Shown one piece after another: positions 32,565 to 40,584 of a stretch of DNA of 50,406 nt (positions are counted from its first letter, which is position 1; every line of letters starts with the position of its first letter). The stretch comes from Terribium retamae (lineage in GTDB: Bacteria; Pseudomonadota; Alphaproteobacteria; Rhizobiales; Rhizobiaceae), in the NCBI RefSeq assembly GCF_022347545.1, contig NZ_JAKREW010000035.1, positions 1 through 50,406 on the forward strand, given 5' to 3'. The position numbers and the translations under genes are program-made. The notes beneath the pieces are model-generated. The model ran no database searches. It saw only the letters and a program-made list of their open reading frames with translations, and was not told where the DNA came from.

Positions 32565-34177
32565 CCGGAAACGAATGGTGGCGCGGTTGCGTCATCTACC
32601 AGATCTATCCCCGTTCCTTTCAGGATACGACTGGCGACGGCAGCGGCGACCTCAAGGGCATCACGGCGCGGCTTGCCCATGTCGCGTGGCTCGGCGTCGA
32701 CGCGGTCTGGCTCTCGCCATTCTTCAAATCGCCTATGGCCGATATGGGCTACGATGTCTCCGATTACCGGGCTGTGGATCCTATCTTCGGTTCGCTGGAG
32801 GATTTCGATGCGCTGTTGGCCGAAGCGCACCGGCTGGGGCTCAAGGTGATCATCGATCAGGTGCTGTCGCACACGTCCGATCAGCATGCCTGGTTCCGGG
32901 AAAGCCGTTCCAGCCGCGACAACGAAAAAGCGGATTGGTACGTCTGGGCCGAGGCAAAGCCGGACGGCTCGCCGCCGAACAACTGGCTCTCGGTCTTCGG
33001 CGGTCCGGCTTGGGAATGGGATGCCACACGGCGGCAATACTACATGCACAATTTCCTCGCCGCCCAACCGGATCTCAACTTCCACAATCCTACGGTGCAG
33101 GAGGCGCTTCTGGAAAGCGTGCGGTTCTGGTTGGAGCGTGGCGTCGACGGCTTTCGCCTCGATACCGTGAATTACTACGTCCACGACCGCTGGCTGCGAT
33201 CCAACCCGCCATTGTCGGCAAGCCTCGCGGGGACGCTGAACGAGACCAATCCCTATCTTTTCCAGGAGCATCTGTTCGACAAGACGCGTCCGGAGAATCT
33301 TGAATTCCTGAAACGTTTCCGAACCTTGATAGACGAATTCGGCGATCGCGCCGTGGTCGGTGAAGTCGGCGACGAAGGCCGCTCCCTGCAGACAATGGCG
33401 GCCTATACATCGGGAAACGACCGCCTCAACATGTGTTACACCTTCGACCTGCTGGGGCAGGCCTTCTCGGCGGCACATGTGCGCGGCTGCGTCGAAGCGT
33501 TTGAGAGCGCCGCACCACAGGGCTGGGCTTGCTGGGCTTTTTCCAATCACGACGTGGTTCGTCACGTCAGCCGTTGGACATCGCCTGGGAGCGACGCCGA
33601 TGCGGTGGCGAAATTCGCCATAGGGTTGCTTGCGTGTCTGCGCGGTTCGATCTGTCTCTACCAGGGCGAAGAACTCGGACTGCCCGAGGCCGAACTTGCC
33701 TTCGAGGATTTGCGTGATCCGTACGGCATCCGCTTTTGGCCGGGCTTCAAAGGGCGTGATGGCTGCCGCACGCCGATGCCCTGGGAAGCTGGTGCCGAGA
33801 ACGCTGGTTTTTCCAGCGCGAAGCCGTGGCTCCCGGTGCCGGACGAGCACCGTGCACGGGCAGTCGATGTTCAAAACGGCCGAGAGGATAGTGTGCTTGC
33901 CGCCTATTGCGCTGTGTTGGCCTTGCGCCGGCAGCATCCGGTGCTCGCGACAGGCTCGATCCGTTTCCTCGATGCGGAAGGCGATGTGCTGGCATTTCTG
34001 CGCGAGGCAGAGGGCGAGAGGCTGCTGTGCGTTTTTAACTTTGCGCAAGAGGGTGCGGTTTGGCCGCTATCGGAAGAAATCGTCGAGGTGTTCGATTTCG
34101 CTGGACTCCCGGTTCCAGCCGGCGAGGGCGGATTGCAGTTGCCACCGTTGGGGGCGTTTCTTGCCCGGTTGAGCTAA
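32561..34177 (+). CDS. GH13 alpha-glucosidase (oligo-1,6-glucosidase/AglA-like)
   Basis: A 538-residue cytosolic exo-acting GH13 enzyme. It begins WWRGCVIYQIYPRSFQDTTG (residues 6-25), has the calcium-like loop GDGSGDLKGI, nucleophile Asp201 in VDGFRLDTVN, acid/base Glu268 in VVGEVGDE, and transition-state Asp331 in FSNHDVVRH. The sequence DxGYDVSDYR is that of alpha-glucosidases/isomaltases, not amylases. No signal peptide. It is joined to glgX by a 4-bp overlap, so it probably hydrolyses short malto- or isomalto-oligosaccharides released during glycogen breakdown; in rhizobia related enzymes (AglA) act on sucrose and trehalose-type imports, but no agl transporter is here. Confidence 0.9.
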   Translation: MTGNEWWRGCVIYQIYPRSFQDTTGDGSGDLKGITARLAHVAWLGVDAVWLSPFFKSPMADMGYDVSDYRAVDPIFGSLEDFDALLAEAHRLGLKVIIDQVLSHTSDQHAWFRESRSSRDNEKADWYVWAEAKPDGSPPNNWLSVFGGPAWEWDATRRQYYMHNFLAAQPDLNFHNPTVQEALLESVRFWLERGVDGFRLDTVNYYVHDRWLRSNPPLSASLAGTLNETNPYLFQEHLFDKTRPENLEFLKRFRTLIDEFGDRAVVGEVGDEGRSLQTMAAYTSGNDRLNMCYTFDLLGQAFSAAHVRGCVEAFESAAPQGWACWAFSNHDVVRHVSRWTSPGSDADAVAKFAIGLLACLRGSICLYQGEELGLPEAELAFEDLRDPYGIRFWPGFKGRDGCRTPMPWEAGAENAGFSSAKPWLPVPDEHRARAVDVQNGREDSVLAAYCAVLALRRQHPVLATGSIRFLDAEGDVLAFLREAEGERLLCVFNFAQEGAVWPLSEEIVEVFDFAGLPVPAGEGGLQLPPLGAFLARLS

Positions 34178-34185
34178 TCGTAAAG

Positions 34186-34211
34186 GGCGGACGACTTTGG
34201 AGTCTTCCGCC
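34186..34211 (+). terminator. Terminator after the alpha-glucosidase gene
   Basis: Stem ggcggacgact (34186-34196) with agtcttccgcc (34201-34211), one mismatch, loop ttgg, then tctt. It lies 9 bp after the stop codon. Confidence 0.75.
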
Positions 34212-34220
34212 TCTTAACCA

Positions 34221-34248
34221 GTGCAGCGAACAAAAATGTTCACTGCAC
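34221..34248 (-). terminator. Hairpin overlapping the tadG-like stop codon
   Basis: Arms gtgcag-c-gaaca (34221-34232) and tgttc-a-ctgcac (34237-34248) pair with one mismatch around a 4-base loop. The TGA stop of the minus-strand gene (34240-34242) lies inside the stem. On the minus strand a T5 run is within the loop and no T run follows. Confidence 0.6.
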
Positions 34249-36039
34249 GAGAACCGATTGTCCGCAGGTCGCGCCGGTAACACGGACATCGGCTTCACCG
34301 AGACCGATGCCGAGGGACGAAAGCAACCATGCGATGGTGTTGTCCAGCGGAGTGGTGATCTTCTGCAGGACTGGGATCAGTGCCGGGCGGATGGTGTTCA
34401 GCAGAAGATCCGTGATGAGGTCCAGTTTTATCCCCAAAACGGCTGCACTCAATTGCAGATTGCTGAGAAGCGAGGTTGTTGCCGAGTTGGTATAGTTCGT
34501 CGTTTTTACGGTTTTGGCCGTTTTGGCACTTATGTCCGAGTTGTTGAATGTCAGGTTCGTCGTGCTCGTATTGCCGATGTCGATATCGGCATAGGCGTTC
34601 ACCGTCACGAGATTGAGGTGCAGCAACAGCAGGTCGATGACGACGTTGAGAACCGGGGCAGGGGTGAAGCTTTGCGGTTGTGTGAAGTCGGCGAAACTTG
34701 TTCCTGTGGTCTGTGCGATCTTCAGGTCAGCGATGCCGGGACGCGCGGCGATTGTGACGACGCGACTCGCTGGTAACCCGGTCGAACAGCTGATGTCGCT
34801 GAGTGTGGCTTCGGCATAAGCCAGCTCAACGTTGACGGGTAAGTTAATTACCCCTGGTTTGCCTTGTTCATCCTTTTTGATGTCAACGCCCGGTGTCAGT
34901 TGGCTGGAGGCTGGGATAACCTCGACGACCAGTTTCAGCCGTGTCTGGGCGGTGCGCACCACATCCCCTTTCTGCCCCACTCTGAACCATGGGGACGATT
35001 GAGGTGGTTCACCAACGGCGAGCAGGATGCTGATCTTCAGCACGCCTGGAATGTTCACAGCCGCCCCAAGATCGATCTGCTTGTTGCCGTTGGCCAGGCC
35101 AGCTGCCGCAGAGACCATGTTGAACAAGCCGGCATCGACAGTCAGGCCTGCAGGTCGTTGCCCCAAGCCAAGGCGCCCGACATTGCCGAGATCGACCAGC
35201 GCGTTGAGCGGAATTTTGATCACATTGGTCGCGCCCGCCGCCAAGGTTTGCAGGGCCAGTTGGCTGCGCGAGTCCAGTCCCTGCACGCCAGCCAACGCGC
35301 TGAGGATCTGACCGATCGTGACCTTGGAAGCCAGCACGTCGGAATAGCTTACGCCGGTAAGATTGAGCTTGATGGCGAGCTGGTCCAAAAATGACAGAAC
35401 GTTCACATCGGCGCTAAGCAGCGAATTGTAATCCATTGCGTTGAGCGCCACATTGGTGCCGAGAAGACCGCCGAGCACAGCATTGAGCAGGGGGCTCTTG
35501 CTGGTGTCTACTGAGGCTAGCCGCGAGCCGACGGAGAACGCAGCCTGGGGTGTGACCGAGGCGATGGCGTTGTTGCTGATGATCGGCGGACTCATGAAGG
35601 CACCGCCAAAGTACATCGTGCCAACCTTGCGCACCGACACCGAGACAGCGTTATAAGGTTGCGCATTGGCCTGGAAGCGCTGGCCGACAGCCGAAGTCGG
35701 CGTGTACCGGCCTCGCACGACACTCACCAGCGGGTTTCCGGGGGTCGGGGTGCCCGTGCCCGACTGAACCACCGTTGCGCCGGTCAGACCATTATCATTC
35801 AACGTGTTCAGCACCGCCTGGTTGGCATTGGTTAGATTGGAGCCCGCCGCGATGGCTGCAAGATCCGTAATCGACTGTGTCGCGCGCCGTTCGGTGTAGA
35901 GGGAGCCTTCGTCGACGGCGACGGCCATCAACGCAAGCACGACAGGCATGGACAATGCCGTCATGACAGCGAAATTTGCGCTTCGGTCCGGCAGAAAGCG
36001 ATGAACCAGATCACGCAGACCAGGTGGTACGTGCATCAT
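34240..36039 (-). CDS. TadG-like pilus-assembly/Tad-domain protein
   Basis: The 599-residue protein begins with a short basic stretch and the Tad motif (SANFAVMTALSMPVVLALMAVAVDEG, residues 20-45), a single membrane anchor, then ERRATQSITDLAAIAAG, where new-pilin-like TadG proteins carry a DxxxLAAA sequence. The rest should be outside the membrane: beta-rich, with many Asn/Thr/Val and repeated LG/LTG segments, and few cysteines. Known TadG proteins of Caulobacter/Agrobacterium have related tops but a von Willebrand-type domain (MIDAS DxSxS) in some; I see no clear MIDAS here. It follows the tadE-like gene with a 4-bp overlap. The rest of a tad (flp) locus is not in the window, so this is a detached pair. 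Role in pilus or surface assembly is inferred. Confidence 0.75.
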   Translation of the reverse strand: MMHVPPGLRDLVHRFLPDRSANFAVMTALSMPVVLALMAVAVDEGSLYTERRATQSITDLAAIAAGSNLTNANQAVLNTLNDNGLTGATVVQSGTGTPTPGNPLVSVVRGRYTPTSAVGQRFQANAQPYNAVSVSVRKVGTMYFGGAFMSPPIISNNAIASVTPQAAFSVGSRLASVDTSKSPLLNAVLGGLLGTNVALNAMDYNSLLSADVNVLSFLDQLAIKLNLTGVSYSDVLASKVTIGQILSALAGVQGLDSRSQLALQTLAAGATNVIKIPLNALVDLGNVGRLGLGQRPAGLTVDAGLFNMVSAAAGLANGNKQIDLGAAVNIPGVLKISILLAVGEPPQSSPWFRVGQKGDVVRTAQTRLKLVVEVIPASSQLTPGVDIKKDEQGKPGVINLPVNVELAYAEATLSDISCSTGLPASRVVTIAARPGIADLKIAQTTGTSFADFTQPQSFTPAPVLNVVIDLLLLHLNLVTVNAYADIDIGNTSTTNLTFNNSDISAKTAKTVKTTNYTNSATTSLLSNLQLSAAVLGIKLDLITDLLLNTIRPALIPVLQKITTPLDNTIAWLLSSLGIGLGEADVRVTGATCGQSVLVQ

Positions 36040-36497
36040 ACGCCTCCGACGCGAATGGTGGACTGACGTGCGATGTTGGTGCCCGGCAAAGGCAGCCCCG
36101 ACAACAGGTTCCAGATCGGCAGGTTGCGTGCGTCGTAGGTGACCGAGACCACGAACTGGCTGCCGTCAGCGGTGCTATCCTTGGCGACGACCGTGAGTTT
36201 GGTGGCGTCGACAAACGGATAGCCGGCCGCGTTGTTGGCCACAAAAGTCGTAACGAGCGACTGACGCTCGGTCTGGTTGAGCCCTGCTACCGCCGTTCGA
36301 GCTGCATCCGCTGCGATCTGTTGAACGGAATGGCTAGCACCGAAATATATGCCATACGCAACCATTCCGAGCAAAAAAAGGATAAACAGCGGTGCAAGCA
36401 AAGCAAATTCAACCGCTGATGTTCCCTTATTCTCATCTTTCCATCGCGAAAATGTCGAATGGAAAATGAAAGTTGAGCCTCCTCGTATACTATGCAT
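36036..36497 (-). CDS. TadE-like pseudopilin
   Basis: A 153-residue protein with a polar, basic N-terminus and the TadE signature NKGTSAVEFALLAPLFILFL, followed by LGMVAYGIYFG (together residues about 23-53): a glycine then the conserved Glu-Phe at the start of a hydrophobic helix, as cut by the TadV prepilin peptidase in Tad systems. The remainder is a small periplasmic domain (HSVQQIAADAARTAVAGL, then FVVSVTYDARN). It is the first gene of a two-gene operon with the tadG-like gene and is divergent from oppA. The start at 36497 (MHSIRGGS) gives a longer head than usual; a start closer to the KGTSAVEF segment is possible. Confidence 0.8.
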   Translation of the reverse strand: MHSIRGGSTFIFHSTFSRWKDENKGTSAVEFALLAPLFILFLLGMVAYGIYFGASHSVQQIAADAARTAVAGLNQTERQSLVTTFVANNAAGYPFVDATKLTVVAKDSTADGSQFVVSVTYDARNLPIWNLLSGLPLPGTNIARQSTIRVGGV

Positions 36498-36879
36498 GCT
36501 TTCTCCCGCCTAAAAAAGAAAAGCCTACAAAAGTACTTTTGAAAGTAACCGGCGGTTGCTTAATGGCGCATTAATATTTTAGGCAAGTGTCAAACGATGC
36601 GGATGCTTGTACAAGGTTAAGAGGGGTAATGGTTAGTCAGAGGTTACATAATTGATTTTATTCATGTTTCCGCGCCTCTGCACAGCAATAGCGCGAGCGT
36701 GACGTTGGGGAAGGTTTCGCGCATGTTGAAATAAAAATTCGCGGCGTTAGTGTCTGCCCATCTGCTGCGGGGAGGGAACCGCAGCTCGCCCCAGGAGAGG
36801 CCGGTGAACGGCCTGCGGGCGTCAACGTCCCGCGAGCCCCAAGAGAGCCGGCTCGCATGAGAAAGGGAGAATTGATTCC
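36498..36879. promoter_or_regulatory. Divergent regulatory region between tadE and oppA
   Basis: No gene is seen in these 382 bp. The left half is AT-rich. It carries the perfect 14-bp palindrome caaaagtacttttg (36528-36541) and ttaatg-gcg-cattaa (36560-36574), both good operator candidates close to the tadE start. Further on is ggttacataattgatttt (about 36641). The right half is the structured leader of oppA. oppA has the ribosome site aaagggagaa upstream of ATG 36880. Confidence 0.5.
36798..36856 (+). other. Three tandem hairpins in the oppA leader
   Basis: aggccg (36798-36803)/cggcct (36809-36814); gcggg (36815-36819)/cccgc (36829-36833); gcgagcc (36832-36838)/ggctcgc (36850-36856). The last two share two bases. 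They end about 23 bases before the start codon and may influence translation or transcript stability. Confidence 0.45.
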
Positions 36880-38475
36880 ATGCTGAAAACCATGCTGAAG
36901 GCGACTGTGTTCGCCACCACGCTCGCTTTGGCGAGCGGCGCCTTCCATTCGGCGGCCTTCGCCGAAGTGGTCTATAATCGTGGCAGCGCCGCTGAACCGG
37001 AAACGGTCGACCCGCACAAGACTTCCACGGTCTATGAGGCGCATGTCCTGCGCGATCTGTTCGAAGGCCTTGTGATGCAGGACGCCAAGGCCGACCTCAT
37101 TCCGGGCGCTGCCGAGAGCTGGACGATCTCCGATGACGGCAAGACCTATACTTTCAAGCTGCGCAAGGATGCCGTCTGGTCGGACGGCAGCCCGGTAACT
37201 GCGGATGATTTCGTCTATGCTTTCCGCCGCCTCGAGGATCCAGCCACCGGCGCGGAATATGCGTCGATGCTGTATCCGGTGGTCAAGGCTGAAGACGTCA
37301 ACAAGGGCAAGGCCAAGCCTGAAGAGATGGGGATCAAGGCGATCGATCCGCTGACCCTTGAGGTCAAGCTTAACGCACCGACCCCCTATTTCCTGGAAAT
37401 GCTGACCCACCAGGCGGCTTATCCAGTTAACAAGGCGTCGATCGAAAAGCTCGGCGCGGAATGGGTGAAGCCGGGCAAACTGGTTTCCAACGGTGCCTAC
37501 ACGCTGGCTGAATGGGTGCCGAACGACCACATCAAGATGGTCAAGAACCCGAAATTCCACGATGCAGCCAACGTCAAGATCGATGTCGTCAACTTCATTC
37601 CAACCGAGGATCGTTCCTCGGCAATGAAGCGCTTCGAAGCCGGCGAGATGGACAGCTACGATGATCTGCCGACCGAGCAGTTGCCTGACCTCAAGGCGAA
37701 GTTCGGCGATCAGATCCGCGTCGCACCTTATCTCGGCACTTATTATTACGCGATCAAGACCGACAAGAAGCCGTGGGACAATGTCGAACTGCGCAACGCC
37801 ATTTCCGAGGCTATCGACCGCGACTTCCTGGCTGAGAAGGTCTGGAACAATTCGATGTTCCCCGGTTATTCGATGGTACCTCCCGGCATCAAAGGCTACA
37901 CGCCAGCGATGGCCAAGTTCGCAGAGAAATCACAGATTGACCGCGAAGACGAAGCCAAGAAGGTCCTGGAAAAGCTCGGCTACGGCCCGAGCAATCCGTT
38001 GAAGATGGAAATCCGCTACAATACCTCGGAGAACCACAAGAACACTGCTGTAGCCATCCAGGAGCAGCTCAAGCCGCTCGGTATCGAGGTGACGCTGCTC
38101 AACACCGACACCAAGACCCATTACGGCTACCTTGAGCAGAAGGGCGATTACGACGTCGCCCGCGCCGCCTGGATCGCCGACTATCAGGATCCGGAAACCT
38201 TCCTCGGCATTACCCGCAAGGACAGCGGCAACAACTATTCGAGCTACAACAGCCCGAAATTTGAAGAAGCCATGAACAAGGCCGCTGCCGCCGGCGGCAA
38301 TCCCGAAGAGCGCATGAAGCTGCTCAGTGAAGCCGAGCGTGTCCTGATCGACGAGGTTGGTCAGATCCCTCTGCTCTATTACAGCTTCCACAACATCGTC
38401 TCGCCGAAGTTGCACGGTTTCGAAGACAACGTCATGGACGTGCACCCCTCGCGCTTCATCAGCAAAGACCAATAA
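36880..38475 (+). CDS. oppA: Oligopeptide ABC transporter, substrate-binding protein
   Basis: The 531-residue family-5 extracellular solute-binding protein has a Sec signal peptide (MLKTMLKATVFATTLALASG, cleavage near AFA in HSAAFAEVV, residues 22-30). Typical segments: EPETVDPHKTSTVYEAHVLRD, LFEGLV, YTFKLRKDAVWSDGSPVTADDFVYAFRRL, and KLVSNGAYTLAEWVPNDHI. The WADYxDPxxFL region reads AAWIADYQDPETFL, as in OppA/MppA. It captures peptides (or muropeptides) in the periplasm for OppBCDF. First gene of a four-gene operon. The substrate could be tripeptides, murein peptide or another peptide; opines and such are less likely. Confidence 0.9.
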   Translation: MLKTMLKATVFATTLALASGAFHSAAFAEVVYNRGSAAEPETVDPHKTSTVYEAHVLRDLFEGLVMQDAKADLIPGAAESWTISDDGKTYTFKLRKDAVWSDGSPVTADDFVYAFRRLEDPATGAEYASMLYPVVKAEDVNKGKAKPEEMGIKAIDPLTLEVKLNAPTPYFLEMLTHQAAYPVNKASIEKLGAEWVKPGKLVSNGAYTLAEWVPNDHIKMVKNPKFHDAANVKIDVVNFIPTEDRSSAMKRFEAGEMDSYDDLPTEQLPDLKAKFGDQIRVAPYLGTYYYAIKTDKKPWDNVELRNAISEAIDRDFLAEKVWNNSMFPGYSMVPPGIKGYTPAMAKFAEKSQIDREDEAKKVLEKLGYGPSNPLKMEIRYNTSENHKNTAVAIQEQLKPLGIEVTLLNTDTKTHYGYLEQKGDYDVARAAWIADYQDPETFLGITRKDSGNNYSSYNSPKFEEAMNKAAAAGGNPEERMKLLSEAERVLIDEVGQIPLLYYSFHNIVSPKLHGFEDNVMDVHPSRFISKDQ

Positions 38476-38539
38476 TCTGAGCGTACCGCCGTCTCCGACA
38501 GGAGGCGGCGGTTTCTCTCGCTGGTGAGGTCTGGCGACA

Positions 38540-39463
38540 ATGTTGATCTATGTCTTCCGGCGGCTTTTGACCGCCATCCCGACGCTATTCGTGATCGTTA
38601 CGCTGGCGTTCTTCCTGATCCGGGTCGCACCCGGTGGCCCCTTCAACCAGGAACGCGGACTGAGCCCCGTCATCAAGGCCAACCTTGAGGCTCAATTCGG
38701 TCTCAATGATCCGCTCTGGAAACAATATCTGAACTATCTCAACAACCTGCTGCACGGTAGTTTCGGACCGAGTTACAATCTGCCGGATTTCACCGTCGGT
38801 GAGCTGTTCTGGAAGGGCCTGCCGATCTCGGTTCAACTCGGCGCTTCTGCTCTGATCCTGGCTCTGATCCTGGGATCCATCCTCGGTGTCGTTGCCGCGC
38901 TCAACCAGAACAAGAGCGCCGACTATGCCGTCATCGCGGTTGCAACCGCCGGCTCTACCATCCCGACCTTCGTCATCGCGCCGTTGATCCAGCTTGTCTT
39001 CGGACTGAGCTGGAAACTGTTGCCGATCGGCGGCTGGGGCGACGGCGCGCTCATCAACAAGATCGGGCCGGTGCTCACGCTGGCCTTGCCGCAGATCGCC
39101 ATCGTGGCCCGCTTGATGCGCGGTTCAATGATCGAATCCTTGCGCTCGCATCACATCCGAACGGCACGTGCGCTCGGCCTTTCAGACTGGTCGGTGGTTG
39201 TGAAGCATGCCCTGCGCGGCGCACTGCTGCCCATCGTCTCCTATGCCGGCCCGGCAGCGGCGGCGCTGCTCACGGGCTCCATCGTGGTCGAGACCATTTT
39301 CTCGATCCCTGGCGTTGGCCGTTATTTCGTCGATGCAGCACTCAACCGCGACTACACGCTGGTGATGGGCACGGTTGTGGTGATCGCCATCTTCACCATC
39401 CTCTTCAATCTGATCGTCGATATCCTGTACGCCGTGGTCGATCCGAGGGTGCGCTATGACTGA
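38540..39463 (+). CDS. oppB: Oligopeptide ABC transporter, permease
   Basis: A 307-residue permease of the DppB/OppB family: MLIYVFRRLLTAIPTLFVIV (first membrane helix), IRVAPGGPFNQERGL, LHGSFGPSY, five further hydrophobic segments, the EAA loop HIRTARALGLSDWSVVVKHA (about residues 206-225) and the end VDILYAVVDPRVRYD. The EAA loop docks to the fused ATPase. It starts 64 bp after oppA and overlaps oppC by 8 bp. Confidence 0.93.
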   Translation: MLIYVFRRLLTAIPTLFVIVTLAFFLIRVAPGGPFNQERGLSPVIKANLEAQFGLNDPLWKQYLNYLNNLLHGSFGPSYNLPDFTVGELFWKGLPISVQLGASALILALILGSILGVVAALNQNKSADYAVIAVATAGSTIPTFVIAPLIQLVFGLSWKLLPIGGWGDGALINKIGPVLTLALPQIAIVARLMRGSMIESLRSHHIRTARALGLSDWSVVVKHALRGALLPIVSYAGPAAAALLTGSIVVETIFSIPGVGRYFVDAALNRDYTLVMGTVVVIAIFTILFNLIVDILYAVVDPRVRYD

Positions 39464-40583
39464 GATAGCAGCCACCTCCGTTCCTCCGACCGTCGTGGGC
39501 CGTTCGCTCTGGGGCGATGCCTGGGCACGATTGAAAGCCAATCGTGCGGCCATGATCAGCCTCTGCTACCTCATCTTGATGGGCCTCGTCTGTATCGTCG
39601 GACCCTGGTTCGTGCCGCACCAATACACGACGATCTATTCCGATTATGTGCGCACCCCGCCGAGTTTCTCCGCCTATCCGAAGGAGGAAATGATCAAGAC
39701 TGCGCTGGACGATGTGGTCCGGCGCATGCGCGTCGACGTCAAGGACGTGAAGCAGGACGGCGGCAATCTCACCATAACCCTGACGTCGTCCAAGCCGATC
39801 GATGAACGCTATCTGCGCTACCTTGACCGTTCTGACACGTTCGATGGCGCGCAGATCCTGAGCAAGTCTCCAGAAGGCAATGAACTCGTCATCGGCACGA
39901 CGGTGCGGCAAGCCTATTTCTTCTTCGGCACCGACAATATCGGTCGTGATCTGTTGTCCCGCACACTGGTAGCAGGACGCATCTCGCTGGCCATCGGTCT
40001 GCTTGCCGGTGTTGTCGCCGTCGTGATCGGGGTGCTTTACGGCGCCACTGCCGGTTTCGCCGGTGGCAAGGTCGATGAAGTGATGATGCGCATCGTGGAT
40101 GTGCTCTATTCGCTGCCCTTCATCTTCTTCGTCATCATGCTGGTGGTGTTCTTCGGACGCAACTTCGTGCTGATGTTCCTGGCCGTTGGTGCTGTGCTGT
40201 GGCTGGACATGGCTCGCATCGTCCGCGGTCAGGCGCTATCCATCCGCCGGCAGGAATATGTGCAGGCGGCTGAGGCGCTCGGAGTTGGCCAGCGGGGTAT
40301 CCTGTTGCGCCATGTCATTCCCAATCTGCTCGGACCGGTCGTCATCTACATGACGTTGCTGGTACCACAGGTCATCATCCTGGAAAGTTTCCTGTCGTTC
40401 CTGGGCTTGGGCGTGCAGGAGCCGATGACCAGTTGGGGTGTGCTCATCTCCGCCGGCGCCAAGAACATCGGCACCGCCAACTGGCTGCTTCTGTTCCCCG
40501 CCTTCTTCCTTGTCTCGACGCTGTTCGCGCTGAACTTTGTCGGTGACGGCCTGCGCGACGCGCTCGATCCAAAGGACCGTTGA
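39456..40583 (+). CDS. oppC: Oligopeptide ABC transporter, permease with long periplasmic insert
   Basis: A 375-residue permease of the DppC/OppC family. The first membrane helix (AAMISLCYLILMGLVCIVGPWFVP, about residues 31-54) is followed by a loop of roughly 100 residues (to HTD-like FGTDNIGRDLLSRTLVAGR) that is much longer than in E. coli OppC (302 residues); it includes a charged segment VRRMRVDVKDVKQDGGNL. The rest is regular, with the EAA motif EYVQAAEALGVGQRGILLRHV and the end GDGLRDALDPKDR. With OppB it makes the pore. Its stop is 1 base before the ATG of oppDF. Confidence 0.92.
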   Translation: MTEIAATSVPPTVVGRSLWGDAWARLKANRAAMISLCYLILMGLVCIVGPWFVPHQYTTIYSDYVRTPPSFSAYPKEEMIKTALDDVVRRMRVDVKDVKQDGGNLTITLTSSKPIDERYLRYLDRSDTFDGAQILSKSPEGNELVIGTTVRQAYFFFGTDNIGRDLLSRTLVAGRISLAIGLLAGVVAVVIGVLYGATAGFAGGKVDEVMMRIVDVLYSLPFIFFVIMLVVFFGRNFVLMFLAVGAVLWLDMARIVRGQALSIRRQEYVQAAEALGVGQRGILLRHVIPNLLGPVVIYMTLLVPQVIILESFLSFLGLGVQEPMTSWGVLISAGAKNIGTANWLLLFPAFFLVSTLFALNFVGDGLRDALDPKDR

Positions 40584-40584
40584 G

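Noticed and set aside
32471..34048. Long minus-strand open frame opposite the alpha-glucosidase gene
   Set aside because: Shadow of a gene with intact catalytic motifs; no family features and no ribosome site.
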